DNA of 64,000 nucleotides from Erigeron canadensis (taxonomy: Eukaryota > Streptophyta > Magnoliopsida > Asterales > Asteraceae): assembly GCF_010389155.1 (NCBI RefSeq), contig NC_057762.1, positions 36,826,055-36,890,054 on the forward strand, read 5' to 3'. Made by a program: the position numbers and the translations under genes. How positions within the stretch are numbered: position 1 is the stretch's first letter; every line of letters begins with the position of its first letter. The notes under the pieces were generated by a model that saw only the letters and a list, made by a program, of their open reading frames with translations, made no database searches and was not told where the DNA came from. Below, piece after piece: positions 34,486-46,358 of this stretch.

Positions 34486-35016
34486 TAGGGTTGTAAACGA
34501 ACTGAGCAGTTCACGAACAGTTCATGAATCGTCCGGCGGGAAGTTCGTTTGTGTTCGTTCGTTTAGTTAAATGAACGAACATAAACAAAGCTCTCGTTCG
34601 TTCATTTACGTTCATGAACGTTCGATAATCTGTTCGTGAACGTTCGTTCGTGAACAATAATATGTTTATGAACCTTGGTTCGTTATGTTCTACATATATA
34701 CACACCCACACACATAATCAACTATACAATAGAAAATAGTTTAAATATAAATATATTTATATATAATATATATTCTTAATACCAAATAATTTAAGAAAAA
34801 GTTTAAATAAAAATAAAAAAATTATAAATATTTTCGTCCGTTTGTGTTTGTTCATTAGTGTTCGTTCGTTTGTGTTCATGAACACGTGAACATTCGTTCA
34901 TGAACACAAACGAACGAACATGAACAAGTCATTATGTTCATGAACCGTTCGTTAAGGTAAACGAACGAACATGAACAAGGTCTCGTTCGTGTACTTTCGG
35001 TTCGTTTACAGCCCTA
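34486..35016. mobile_element. hAT-like non-autonomous element, GTTCGTTC-motif type
   Basis: Termini TAGGGTTGTAAACGAAC and GTTCGTTTACAGCCCTA are inverted. An 8-bp target duplication, GACAAGAT (34478-34485) versus GACAAAAT (35017-35024), has one mismatch, the length expected for hAT elements. Each half is packed with GTTCGTTC, GAACGAAC and TTCATGAAC motifs, so the element can fold on itself. There is no transposase. Confidence 0.8.
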
Positions 35017-35024
35017 GACAAAAT

Positions 35025-35149
35025 TGAAGGCATCCACCTCGGGTTGTGGGGTCGTCCATGTTATTCATTTTTATTCCAACCCTAAGTGGAAAATTTAGAA
35101 GTTTTTTGGGATATTTGAAATAGATCTAATCTTTAACGAATTAATTTAC
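35025..35149. other. short spacer
   Basis: Nothing recognised between the hAT-like element and the Helitron-like piece. Confidence 0.5.
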
Positions 35150-35288
35150 ATTAATATAAATCCTTAATTTTTAAAATATCTCTACTATTATGTACATCAA
35201 TTACATTTACATCGACCTACATCATTCAACGTCGCCACCAAACCACCATTAATGTCACCGCCGCTGCATTACGCGGGTATCGTGCTAG
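35150..35288 (+). mobile_element. short Helitron-like element, 3' part
   Basis: Carries the family signature 'CGACCTACATCATTCAACGT', a CACC-rich segment, a CCGC/GCGG hairpin (CCGCTGCATTACGCGG), and the terminus CTAG followed by T. The 5' end is not defined. Confidence 0.5.
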
Positions 35289-35374
35289 TTCACGTTAAAA
35301 CGCCGACTCACCCAACAATGATTAGCTGCCAAAACTTTACAAAGCTATATATCTACATACAAAGATTAAACTTA

Positions 35375-35540
35375 GGGAAAATGATTTATGATGTTAACAT
35401 TATCTTTGTTGGATGATGTTGCTCTCACAAACTCACTTAAATCAATTTCTATACATGTCAAAAAGCCACTCATGATTTTAATGGTTTGTGAGAGCAACAT
35501 CATCCAACCAAAATAATGTTAACATCATCCAAGTTATCCC
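35375..35540. mobile_element. Tourist/PIF-Harbinger-type MITE with long foldback arms
   Basis: GGGAAAATGATTT on the left and its inverse on the right begin imperfect arms of about 60 bp that share 'GTTGGATGATGTTGCTCTCA' in opposite orientation. TTA flanks both ends (35372-35374 and 35541-35543), the 3-bp target duplication typical of PIF/Harbinger. Length is 166 bp. Confidence 0.75.
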
Positions 35541-35543
35541 TTA

Positions 35544-36264
35544 ATTTTATTCCAATCTTGATAAGCACTAGACTTATTCTTGTACCACAAATAACTCGTA
35601 GCTTTAATATTTTGAAATACTTTCTCAGTGCAAACACATCCTTTAATTTTTTTTTCATTCCTGGTTATCTATAGACACCAACAAGTCACAAAAACAATAC
35701 ATTTAACGTCCTCCTTACCTAGAATTATTGTGCTTGTGTGAACTCCAAAGTTGTTTTTATTTTTTATTTTCTTTTAATTGGTTATTAAGATAGTTAGTAT
35801 GAAACAAGTAAAATTTTGAAAGATAGATGATTAAAAGTTTTCTTTATCTTTATGTAGTATAGTTATATTATATGCTAAATTTGACAAATTATTAGGTTTT
35901 TTTTTTGTTTTTTTTATAAAGTTATCAGTTTGTTTAAAAAAAACCAAAAAAATTACATTACATTTAAATTTAAGTTAATTGAATAAGAAAATATTATAAA
36001 ATATAGTTTTTTTTTTTATCAAAAACTTTTTTTTCCCCTCATATTTAAAGGTCGTTAAATTATGATGTTCATATTTTATAAATATATTCTTAAGTTTCTA
36101 TTTCTATGTTTGCAATTAAAAAAAATTAACTAGATAATAAAAAAATTACACTGCATTTAATTTAATCTAAGTTAAATTAAACTAAAAAGTGTAATATTAA
36201 TTGTTAAAAATAGTTTCTTTATCTCCAACCCTCTTCTACAAGAAATCCCAACCGAGGGTGTCTA
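35544..36264. other. AT-rich spacer upstream of ATAD3
   Basis: No gene was seen. The last part is presumably the ATAD3 promoter. Confidence 0.4.
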
Positions 36265-36273
36265 AAACCCTAA
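36265..36273 (+). promoter_or_regulatory. telo-box upstream of ATAD3
   Basis: AAACCCTAA lies about 100 bp before the ATAD3 start codon. Telo-boxes are frequent near the transcription start of plant housekeeping and growth-linked genes; the role here is inferred. Confidence 0.4.
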
Positions 36274-36370
36274 ACCTTTTTTAAAAGGGGTTTATGCTCC
36301 ACCTCAAAAATCTTTAACATTAACACTATACAATTCAAAATTTTCATTTTTTTTTATAATCAATTCAATA

Positions 36371-39300
36371 ATGGGTATCTCAAAGTTTGTATCTTTAGCT
36401 GCTATGACGGCTTTTGCAGCCGCATCAACCACCACTTATGTCCACGCCGACGCGCCGCCGTCGAACCCGGATCCTAAACCCGAAGTTGAAGATTCTAAAG
36501 GTGGGTTTGATGCTGAAGCTTTGGAAAGAGGGGCTAGAGCACTTAGAGAAATTAATAGCAATCCTTATTCAAAGCAGGTAAATTTATTTATATTATATAT
36601 ATATATTTATTATTATTAGTGCTAGTTTTGGTCAATATTAATTTCTTACATCAATGCCTATTTTACAAAGATGAAACATTAATATGTTAAAACCTTATTT
36701 ATCAATATGTTAGGTACAATAGAAAAGAGTAAAGTATATAGAAATGTTTGCTTTTTGTGTGTTTGTGTTTGCTAATATATTAAATGCTTAGAAGTAGACT
36801 AGGATAGTGTCCACATATACGGCTGGGACGGATAAGTTTAGGTAGTTTTGAAAAAAGAAGTTCTTGCAACGGTTGAGGGGAACTAAAAGAGACGATGTAT
36901 CATGGTTTTATTGGATGGAAAACGGGATCACGTGGCACTTTCTTATCGGTGTTATTCGGGTTTTTTCTTCGCAGTAGTATAGAATTATAGATAGATATGA
37001 CTTAATACTGAACGGGTTATATTAAGTTTGGTTTATATGTACAGAAAGCTGTCCGTTCTGTGTGGGTTGTTGAGATGAAATTTTGTTATATATTTTTTAG
37101 GTATTTGAGTTGATGAGAAAGCAGGAGCAGGCTCGACTTACAGAAATAGAAGCAGAGAAGGCTCATCAGGAAGCTATTCAAGCTCGACTTGATATTGTAA
37201 GGGATATTCTACGTTCATTGTTCGTGCTGTTTTGTGTGCGTGTCCATATCTTATAGCTTAAGTTTTATATAATGATTTTGTTTGTATACAGGAAAGACAG
37301 CGGAAACTTGCGGAAGATCAAAGTAATTTAGTACAGCAACAATCACAAGCTAAGGCTCAAATGATGCGATATGAAGACGAATTGGCTAGGAAAAGAATGC
37401 AGGTTTAGTTATTTAACTGTAGGTGTATTCAACATCTACGAAAACTATATTCTTGATACTTCTATTTTTTCTTGTTTTGTTATATTTTTAGACAGATCAC
37501 GAAGCCCAAAGACAACACAATGCTGAGTTGGCAAGGATGCAAGAGGAATCGTTAATACGAAAAGAACAAGCAAGACGAGCAACTGAAGAGCAGATTCAAG
37601 CTCAACAACGGCAGACAGAGAAAGAGAGAGCCGAGATTGAGCGTGAAACCATCAGGGTTAAAGCCATGGCTGAAGCTGAAGGCCGCGCCCATGAAGCAAA
37701 ACTAACCGAGGACCACAACAAGAGGATGCTTATAGAACGTGTAAATGGTGAAAAGGAAAAATGGCTTGCTGCAATTAACGCAGCTTTTGGTCACGTTGAA
37801 GGTATGTACAAAAGCTGATACATTAAATTGCCAACCTAGTTCTTGTCTCTATCTAACCGCTCGTTTGTTGTCTTAGATGGTGTCAGGATGTTGCTGACAG
37901 ATAGAAGCAAATTAGTAATGACGGTTGGCGGAGTTACTGCCTTAGCTGCAGGAGTTTATACAACCAGGTCTATAGTCATCAGACTTAATTCTTTCATTTA
38001 TTGTTCCTTCTTTTTTTAAAATCGACGACATTACTGGAAGCACAGTATTGCAGATGCTTGATTTGTTTGGAAAATGTACTTCCCATGCAGTCTAATATTA
38101 GATAATAAGCGACACCTTTAACTTTTTTGATAACAACGCATATGGTCTACCTGTTGATGAACTTATTTTTAGAGTCTTGGAGGTCATAATATTGACCAAT
38201 TATAAATGCATTGATTTAGGTTTTTTTTCCTCAAATGTGTCAAATCAAAAGATAGCTAAAAGAGGAATTGCTCAAATGATTGAAAGTCACTTAGAGTCTT
38301 ATTTTTATGTATAGGTTCTTCTAAATTATGTCCTCTAATGATTAGACTACCATTTAAATAGTACTGTTTTTGTAATCATTATTCTGGCATTAAATGTATA
38401 CAAAAAGTTTTAAAAATGGACGCAAAATGTTTTTCTGTTGATCCAACCTGACCTGTGTTACAAATGCACTTAAGAAGTTCCAACTGTTATCCAACCCACT
38501 CGACCCACCCGTCTTATCTACTTTTCTTGGTCATGGGAATGCGGAGTAGCTTTTATTTCATACAGTTAGAACGCTTGATAAAAATGCTGACAAATTTGTT
38601 TATCACACTCCATTGCATGCTGACAGGGAAGGTGCCAGAGTTATGTGGGGGTATGTAAATCGTATTCTTGGACAACCGTCATTGATTCGAGAATCATCCA
38701 TGGAAAAATTCCCATGGTCCGGGATAGTAACCCGTGGAACACAAAAACTTCGCAGTTTTAATATGGCAGCCGGAAAACCAGGTTCTGCAGAAAACAAACA
38801 TAAATTTGGGAACATCGTTCTCCATCCTTCTTTGCAGAAGAGAATAGAGCACATTGCTCGAGCTACAGCAAACACCAAGTTTCATCAAGCGCCATTTCGC
38901 AACATGATGTTTTATGGACCTCCGGGCACCGGCAAAACTCTGGTTGCAAGGGAAATAGCCCGAAAGTCGGTATGTTTTTTTTTAGGGAAACAATTTTTAT
39001 TTTTATTTTTTTTGAACTGCAAATATATATATATACATATATATATATACTTATTAGAAAGTCGGTATGTTAAGTATATATATATATATATATATATATT
39101 TCACTCCATTTTCATTCCATTCGGCAAAGCCCTTTGGTCGTCTGGATGTGTAGTATTCTTTTTATTTGTCACATATGTTGCAAATTCAACTGTTCTATCT
39201 TTGGATGGCTTGATTTATGCTGTATTCTAATGTGTCAAATGGGCTAAGAAATGTTTAGCTACAACGGATTTGGGAGGAATTAGTTAAATGTTATCCAGAA

Positions 39301-40759
39301 TGTAATTTTAAAGCACAAGATGTTTTAAATTGTGCCATTCAGAGTATTAGATTACTATTGATATCATAAACTTTTTAATAAAGGTTTTTGATACATCAAC
39401 ATATTACAAAGATCTAAAAAATAAAATGTGTTATGGGACATACCTCATCCCTTTGACCTTTTATCCAACCCTCTGGACCCATCCATTTTACCACGTCCCG
39501 TCCATATTTTGCTTTTGATGGTTATCCATGTGGCAAGGTCATCTGAGGCTTGCAGAAGTTTTTATTCTGTAATGATTTGGTCATGAAATTTCTATACGTG
39601 TTCTTCAGGGTCTGGATTATGCAATGATGACTGGAGGAGATGTTGCTCCACTTGGGGCCCAAGCAGTTACCAAAATTCACGATATATTTGATTGGTCAAA
39701 AAAGTCAAAGAGGGGTTTGCTTCTATTTATTGATGAGGCTGATGCTTTCCTTTGCGAGTAAGTTGCACTAATGTTCCTTTAAATTTTTATTGGACAACTA
39801 TGGTTTCTACTTGCTAGCTGAAATGCCGGGTAATGCATTACTATAAGGAATTCAAAAGTTATCATAATATTGGGCCATGTTAATGAATTTAGATAATAAG
39901 AAAACTTGTCTAAATGGGTCTCCAGGTCAAACAGATTGAAAGTCACCCCAAACTTATGTTTAATGCATTGCACCTCCCAAATTATTTTATTGAAAGAAGT
40001 AGATTATCGATGAGATTACATAACTTCTGTACTCATATTCTACCCACTATTTATCACTTAAAGATGCGAAACTTCTTGGCAAAATGTGATTTTTGTCGAA
40101 CCATACAGATGTTTGGATGTGTACCAAAATCACTCCGTGACCTGTTACCAAACTCATACTGTCATACACCTGGCTTGTTTTTCCATTCTGGCTCTTGATA
40201 TATGCAACAGAAGCTAACAATTTCACTGCATCTCGAATGCAGACGTAATAGCATACACATGAGTGAAGCCCAAAGAAGTGCTTTAAACGCATTGCTCTTC
40301 AGAACAGGAGACCAATCAAGAGATGTTGTTCTTGTCCTGGCCACCAATAGACCTGGTGATCTTGATAGTGCTATAACTGACCGTATCGATGATGTCATAG
40401 AGTTCCCCCTTCCTCAGGTTGATGAACGGTTGAAACTATTGAAACTCTATCTACACAAATATCTTTATGCAGAAGGTGACAGCAGCAAGGAAACCAAATG
40501 GCATTCGTTTTTCGCCAAGAAAACACAAAAGATAGTGGTCAAAGATCTTTCAGATGACGTTATCCGAGAGGCTGCTGAAAAGATAGAAGGGTTTTCTGGC
40601 CGTGAAATAGCGAAATTAATAGCTAGTGTTCAAGCAGCTGTGTACGGCAGGCCAGATTGTGTTTTGGATTCCCAGCTATTCATGGAGATTGTAGATTACA
40701 AGGTTGGGGAGCATCATCAAAGAATTGAGCTAGCAAATGCAGGTAATAAACTAGCATAG
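36371..40759 (+). CDS. ATAD3: ATPase family AAA domain-containing protein 3 (ATAD3)
   Basis: Eight exons (36371-36577, 37101-37196, 37292-37402, 37492-37801, 37877-37967, 38627-38969, 39609-39757, 40243-40759) give an uninterrupted 607-residue frame. All introns are GT-AG. Residues 1-25 are hydrophobic and A/T-rich. Residues ~75-240 form a long Q-, E-, K- and R-rich coiled coil. A membrane segment lies near 255-271 ([12 protein letters not shown]). The AAA+ module has Walker A GPPGTGKT at 369-376, Walker [12 protein letters not shown] at 423-433, sensor-like LATNRP and arginine-finger region TDRIDD. ATAD3 proteins sit in the mitochondrial inner membrane with the ATPase in the matrix and help organise nucleoids and membrane structure. 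Domain order and length are normal for plant members. Confidence 0.95.
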
Positions 40760-41234
40760 ACAAATAAATCTAATTTTTTTGTTGCACATTAATTATACTC
40801 GTATCAACTTGTTAGATGTGTCTTCAAAAAGAAAAACTTGTTAGATGTGGATTTTTTTTCTAAGTTGTGAATTTTGAGCGCCATATAGATAATAGTATCC
40901 GAGGAGCTGAAGAAGGGAATTCCTGTTGGTAGGATTTGAAAATTTGAGCATTAGATAGAAGGCTGTGTTTTTTTTAATTTTTCCGGTTACACCTCTGTAC
41001 TATTAAAATTTGAATGTATCCATGAAAATGGTGTTTCCAGTATTCTTCAGATTTTGTTTATGCAAATCTATGTTTTGTGTGGTTTCTCAATCTGGTACTA
41101 GTTTTGTTACGGATTTGTAAATGATTGTTAATTCATACTTGTGTTTGTGCGTGCCACTGACACCGTGAACATTGTGGATTTGAGAAATGTCAACACTTCA
41201 GATAGCATCGCTAGTAACTATTTATAAACCAGTA
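40760..41234. other. 3' flank of ATAD3
   Basis: Probably includes the ATAD3 3' UTR. Nothing else was recognised. Confidence 0.4.
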
Positions 41235-41520
41235 CTTTTCATTATAATTCAGTGGTTGAGCACTAGCTTATCATGTTGGAGGTCTTGAGTTCAAAACATG
41301 GAAATGACATTTGAAGTAATTTCACAATAAAGTCCTCTAGTGAAGCAAGTTTGAGACCTGTAGAGGGGCCAAAATTATATCCCAATTAAATATCGTGCCT
41401 TCTGATAGTTTAGTTGGGAGTTTCTCCTCCTGTTAGGTATTGAAGGTGATGGGCTCTCTAGCGCGGATGCAGTTAAAATAACATAAACTAGATCCCCTGT
41501 TGCGTGCAAATGATCAACAC
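41235..41520 (+). mobile_element. probable tRNA-derived SINE
   Basis: It starts with a box A-like 'CAGTGGTTGAGCACTAGC' and a box B-like 'GAGTTCAAAAC' 35 nt later, followed by a body containing 'TAGTTTAGTTGGGAGTTTC'. No clear target duplication or tail, so the boundaries are approximate. Confidence 0.45.
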
Positions 41521-41708
41521 CTTAAAAAAAATTATTTGTAAACCAAATGATGACATAAATCAGACAATAAATGAAAAAGAGAGAAAAAAATATGCAAAAC
41601 CTGATGTAAAATAAACCTTGGGGAGTGATAAAGCAACAGGTTTGTGTGCCAATTTTTTTCTTATTTTGAAGTCACATTAATGCATCTGAACGATAACTAT
41701 AACATTTA

Positions 41709-42326
41709 GGGGAGGCGGAGTGGGGAAAAAAATTTATCAACCCTCCTAAATTCATCCCGTAGTATCCATCAAACTCATTTTAATCTTTTAACCCTTTCAA
41801 CCAATCCTCCCAACCATTTTTACTGACCCTCCTAAATTTTTTACCAATCACACACTCTCTCTTTCTTATCCCCACATACGATGTCTCTCTTTTAAAGCCT
41901 GGTCCCCACACACTCTCTCTTCTCTCTCCATTTATGCTCGAAGGGTAATAAGGCCCATGCTTATAGGGTGTCTAGCCCGCGTCCAACGCAGCCATCCTCG
42001 AAGACGCTATTAGCAGCGGTTGCGTCTAGCCCGCGTCTAGAGGGTCATTTCTAGTATTAGAAGTGCGTTTTTTGTGTGTCTAGAGGGGAAGAACAAAAAA
42101 AGAAGTGGGTTAGAAGTGGGGGTTATAAGGAGGGGGGTGTTCTTGGTGTGTTTAGAAGAGAGGGAAACTGATGAATAGTGTTAGACGTGAGTTAGAAGTG
42201 GAGTGTTATAAGGATAGGCCTAAGCCCTCTACCCAACCCTCTAAGCCATAAATTTACTACCGGCGGCGGTGTTACCGCCGGTATGAGCCCATAAATTCAC
42301 CATACCTCCCACCACTCTGCCTCCCC
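41709..42326. mobile_element. Tourist-type MITE (outer) with a nested MITE
   Basis: Termini GGGGAGGCGGAGTGG and CCACTCTGCCTCCCC are inverted. TTA flanks both sides (41706-41708 and 42327-42329). A second MITE (41952-42220) sits inside. Sub-terminal CCGGCGG/CCGCCGG palindrome at about 42260-42280. There is no coding sequence. Confidence 0.75.
41952..42220. mobile_element. Tourist-type MITE nested in another MITE
   Basis: Termini GGCCCATGCTTATAGG and TTATAAGGATAGGCC are inverted. TAA on both sides (41949-41951 and 42221-42223) is the target duplication. The interior is GC-rich and repeats TCTAG/AGTGGG phrases. Confidence 0.75.
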
Positions 42327-42923
42327 TTATACTGTAATTAATTTAACAGTACATTTTTTTTATCTTCTAAATTTGCCAGGGATGGTTGGCAAAAAACAGG
42401 CAAACGTTTGAATGAGTTTTCATGCCATTACAACGTTGAAAATGAACATTAAACATAAATCATGCTCAAACTCGGATTTATGCTCAATATGTCAAATGTT
42501 ACTGCACTGTGTAAATTACTTTCTTCTAACAATCGTTACGTTATATTATATATGAATAGCTTATACTGACAAAAGAAATACAACAATATACACAAAAGAC
42601 ACGCATTTAACTGACGCCAGTGCATCTCCACCTTTGTTAGTAGACAGTGCACATAGCCCAGAAAGTAAAAACATATTTATTTGGAATCTGGTAATTCTAG
42701 TTGAATTTTCTATACAATTTTGTTTCACCAAATATAATTCATGAACTCTATGGTTGCTCATAATCCACCATCTGACAGAATGCTGCAACGGAAACAAATC
42801 ATTAAGACACTCAGAGCTTTAGGTCGGCATTCATGAATCATAGAATCAGTAGAACATAAGATGAAACAGTCAAGTGATTAGCATAATTACCTGATGGTTG
42901 ACATTAAAACTCAAGCACCTAAA
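42327..42923. other. spacer between MITE and RADIALIS-like gene
   Basis: Probably includes the 3' UTR of the RADIALIS-like gene. The 78-codon ORF at 42561-42797 is not recognisable. Confidence 0.4.
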
Positions 42924-43160
42924 CTAAGGTCTGTAATTAGGAGAAGGAATATAGCCGGACTCTATGTGCCTAAGGTCCTGAAGAAGCACTTCATAGTGCA
43001 TTTTCACTTCTTCTGCAGACTTGCCACCCACTGCCCGTGCAATCTTTATCCAACGGTCAGGGGTGTCTCGATCATAAACAGCAAGTGCTGTTTCAAATAG
43101 TTTGTTCTGCTTAGCTGTCCACAAACAGCTGGAACCGTATGAGATTGAGTTTGATGCCAT
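42924..43160 (-). CDS. RADIALIS-like single-MYB (SANT) protein
   Basis: 78 residues from the second in-frame ATG ([11 protein letters not shown]). An upstream ATG would add eight residues (MQTFEIFK), but family members begin MAS-like. The single MYB/SANT domain has the regularly spaced W ([13 protein letters not shown]), then [17 protein letters not shown] and [20 protein letters not shown], ending in the family tail PxPNYRP. RADIALIS-like proteins are small nuclear factors that compete with larger MYBs such as DIVARICATA partners and affect floral asymmetry, fruit and light responses. The frame stops right after PNYRP. Some relatives continue through an intron here, so a short further exon cannot be excluded. 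A TATA box lies about 120 bp upstream. Confidence 0.88.
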   Translation of the reverse strand: MASNSISYGSSCLWTAKQNKLFETALAVYDRDTPDRWIKIARAVGGKSAEEVKMHYEVLLQDLRHIESGYIPSPNYRP

Positions 43161-43277
43161 TTTGAATATCTCAAAAGTTTGCAAATGTAGTTTATTGGTA
43201 ACTGACTAATAGGACTATATAGTCCTGCAAAGGACAAAAGAATTGGATAGTTTGGAGGATGTATTTGGGGAAGCTCT

Positions 43278-43285
43278 TTATAAAC
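43278..43285 (-). promoter_or_regulatory. TATA box of RADIALIS-like gene
   Basis: TTTATAAA on the minus strand, 118-125 bp before the start codon, consistent with a leader of about 90 nt. No other TATA element is seen nearby. Confidence 0.4.
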
Positions 43286-45009
43286 AAGAGGAAAGTGGCA
43301 GTGCTTTCCAGTTGGGCGAATATAAGCTGCAATAGGGTCAAATTGTGATGATCCATCATCATCTTCTACGCTTTGGAGATAGAGATTAAGCGTAGTAGGA
43401 GAACGAGTATCTGTTTATGGTGGTCCATTTCAGCATGACATAGCTTGCAGGGTTGAGGGTATTATTTTTCTTGTTTAGGCCTTTGATGAACCACGTCTGC
43501 TCGACTCATCTATTTTATTCTCATCATGTTAGTTTAATGGCGCAGAATCAAAATTTTGTCTATTACTTACGCTCATACCTGGGGTTAAAAGCAGTTGTTA
43601 AGGTTTTTCCTTGTGTTGATTTATGTACGGAAACACTGTAAGTTAGTTTCTACTTGTACTGCAGGACCTGATTCTTCCATCTTTGATTGTTCCTTTTTTT
43701 GAATTGGACCATATTCTTGATGAAAAGTGAGATATTATCCAGAATCCACGTTATCCAACCAACTTGACTTGCATCTTGGCACGACGGGTTTTAATTGAAA
43801 GACAGTTGTTTGAAGATGACATTTGTGCTAATAGAAGCCATCTTGGTCTTATTGCTAGCATCTCCAAAGGACTCATCCTAGCTAAGATGCTCTTGATATT
43901 TTTTTGGGTAGAATCCTGGTATATATCACACTGCTTTAAGTTGATGCTTACTTCTTGTACTTTAACACATATTTTGGCGTCGAAGACTTGTGTCCAAAAA
44001 ACGAGATAAAATAATTAAATGACAACGATTTACAGACTCATTTTATGAAACCTTTTAATGGACGCATATCTCAGTGGTTGATTGTGTTATGACACGTGCT
44101 TACTGGAAGTGAGAAAAAAAAAATTGATGGATGGTATCCTTATAAGACCAACAGGCTTCTACAGTTCTACATGATAATTGGACTGGTAATTTTCATAGTG
44201 CTGATTTGTTTATAGTGGTCGTCATAAGTAGCAGAAAAAATAATGTGATTTTCTAGACTACTTTTAAAATAGATAATCTAATGAATTATAAAGTAGTATT
44301 AATAATTTGATATTGTTGTAATAATAACTTAACTAACTTAAATATTATAAGTGTATTTTAAATGTCGATAAAACAATAAAACATTTTGTGATTTATGTAA
44401 CAACAAACCAAAGTTGTGATTAAATATGTACACAACCTTAATACAACCTTTTTTATATATTTGGTTTTGGGTCTCAAATACCGTCTTCGACAGTGTATAA
44501 GAGTGGTTGAGATGTAGACAACTTTACCCTTACCAAAAGTAAAGAAGCTGCTTCAGGATTTACTAAAGTTAGAAAGGGATTACAACCATATTTTTATCCT
44601 CATATAAAATATTATTATCATATAACGAGTTCATGCCTCAATATATAATTAGAGGAAAAAGAAACGTGATTAAGAACGAATATTAGAAAGACCATTACAA
44701 TTGGAATAATGTTTGGTCACAAAAAGTTTTTAGTATATGATGGCTTGATTTTTTTTTTCGTTAGAAAAAGTCTCTAAAGCTTATACAATACACTATCACG
44801 AACATATATATGTTGTGTAATAAATTAATCGTATATACATTTAATTGAGATCTACACTTTTTTATAAAATATATAATAGTTTATCTATACTTTTTTATAA
44901 AATATATATAATCCTCCTTTTTATAAATAGTTACAAAACATTACATTAGAAATGACACAAATACCCTTAATGAACTCTCTCTAATGGAGTTAGAAATTAC
45001 CAAATTTTT
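43286..45009. other. intergenic, no gene seen
   Basis: Short ORFs (43453-44009) match nothing known. A 'CTCAGTGGTTGATTG' phrase near 44066 may be a SINE remnant. No other structure was seen. Confidence 0.45.
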
Positions 45010-45285
45010 TATTAATGAACTAATTTACACCCTAAACTTTTATTTTAAAATTTTACACTCTAATCTCTTATCTAAAATAATTAACCTACGTCACCCAACA
45101 CCGTTGTCATCAACACCCCTTGTCCTCATGAATGTGGAATCATTGAACCAATATTTGTAGAAACTCACGAGTTAGATAGTCAGGGACATTATTATCCTCC
45201 TTTAAGTGAGCTTGACATCTAACCCATCGCATACCCATATCGTCTTTACAATTGTTATCTCCGTGTTGTGCGAGTTCCATGCTAG
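45010..45285 (+). mobile_element. Helitron-like element
   Basis: Family signature 'TTAACCTACGTCACCCAACA', CACC-rich stretch, then 'CTCCGTGTTGTGCGAG' hairpin-like sequence and CTAG followed by T. The 5' end is approximate. Confidence 0.45.
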
Positions 45286-45391
45286 TTATATACCAAGAAC
45301 ACCTACTTATCTATTCGTGGGTAATTTTATCATAAGACCCCTGTGGTCCAATATCGAGTAATAACCAAAGTTTTATATTCTTAAACCCAAA

Positions 45392-45651
45392 ACTAGCACG
45401 TTATCCATGCAATCTGGCTGTTTTGTGACGGTGACGGTATAGTTGGGGGGGGGGGGGGGGTTGAGGCGAGGACAACTGTTGGTGGTAGTGGCGACGTCGA
45501 GTTATGTTAGATAATTGATGTAAATGGTTAATGTGTATATTTTAAAAGAAAAAAAGGTTAATAATGTTATATACTCATTAAGGGTTTTTAGTCATTTTTT
45601 CATTTAACTTTCAATATACATGTTATTTTCTTTATTATATAACGAGAGTAT
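45392..45651 (-). mobile_element. Helitron-like element with G16 tract
   Basis: The minus strand begins TCTCGTTATATAATAAAG and ends with CTAGT at 45392-45396. The interior has the family's GGTGGTAGTGGCGACGTCGAG and 'AGATAATTGATGTAAA' signature. It contains an uninterrupted run of 16 Gs at 45445-45460. A further degenerate 3'-end-like CCGCAACGCGCGG hairpin abuts at 45655-45668. Confidence 0.5.
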
Positions 45652-46358
45652 GTACCGCGCGTTGCGGTGGTGAGATAGTAGGGGTGATAGCTAGGTCATA
45701 GAGTGTGATATGTCATAAAATGTGATAGGTCATTTAACTTTTCGTCCCTTGGTGTAAGGTGAAATGACATTAGTGCTCTCACGTGTCTAGCACGTGCGTA
45801 AGTTAACGGCCGTTTTTTAACGTCGTAAGGCCAAAGGACGATTATTGAAAAAATTGGTCAATTTTAAGGTTAAAATTATAATTTTTAAAGTTTAGGGATC
45901 AAAAGTGAAAAACGTAACAACTTCAGGGACGAAAAATGTAATTTAGTCTAAAATTAATATTAAAAATTTAAGTTTAATGTTGAAAATTTAAAGAAAAATT
46001 TATAATATAGTACATAGATATAGATATAGATATAGATATAAATAAATAAAGTAATATCTTTTCTTTTGCATTGATTACACATTTCCAGCAGTGGATAGAT
46101 TTTGTCATTAAAAAATATTTAGTATTACTCTAAGGTTTTATAAAGAGAAATGGTTTTCGTACCATAAATATTGATAAATCTATCGAACAGATAACTGTTA
46201 AAATATATTTTGATTTTAAGGTTTTAGGGTTTAGACTTGAAACATCATTTATTTTTAATTTTCAGCTCCATTTTGATTGACAGCTTTCAACCCAACAACC
46301 AAAATATCAGACCATTAATTCTTTAATTTATAATAATCTAAATAAATAAATTGAAGAA
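45652..46358. other. spacer upstream of APC10
   Basis: Apart from the AGATAT microsatellite (about 46015-46040) and the telo-box, nothing was recognised. Confidence 0.4.
46224..46232 (+). promoter_or_regulatory. telo-box (inverted) upstream of APC10
   Basis: TTAGGGTTT, the reverse of AAACCCTAA, about 127 bp before the start codon. This is a common element of cell-cycle and housekeeping promoters in plants. Confidence 0.4.

Noticed and set aside
34511..34711. 66-codon ORF rich in N, E and R
   Set aside because: It is a translation of the GTTCGTTC-motif array of a hAT-like element.
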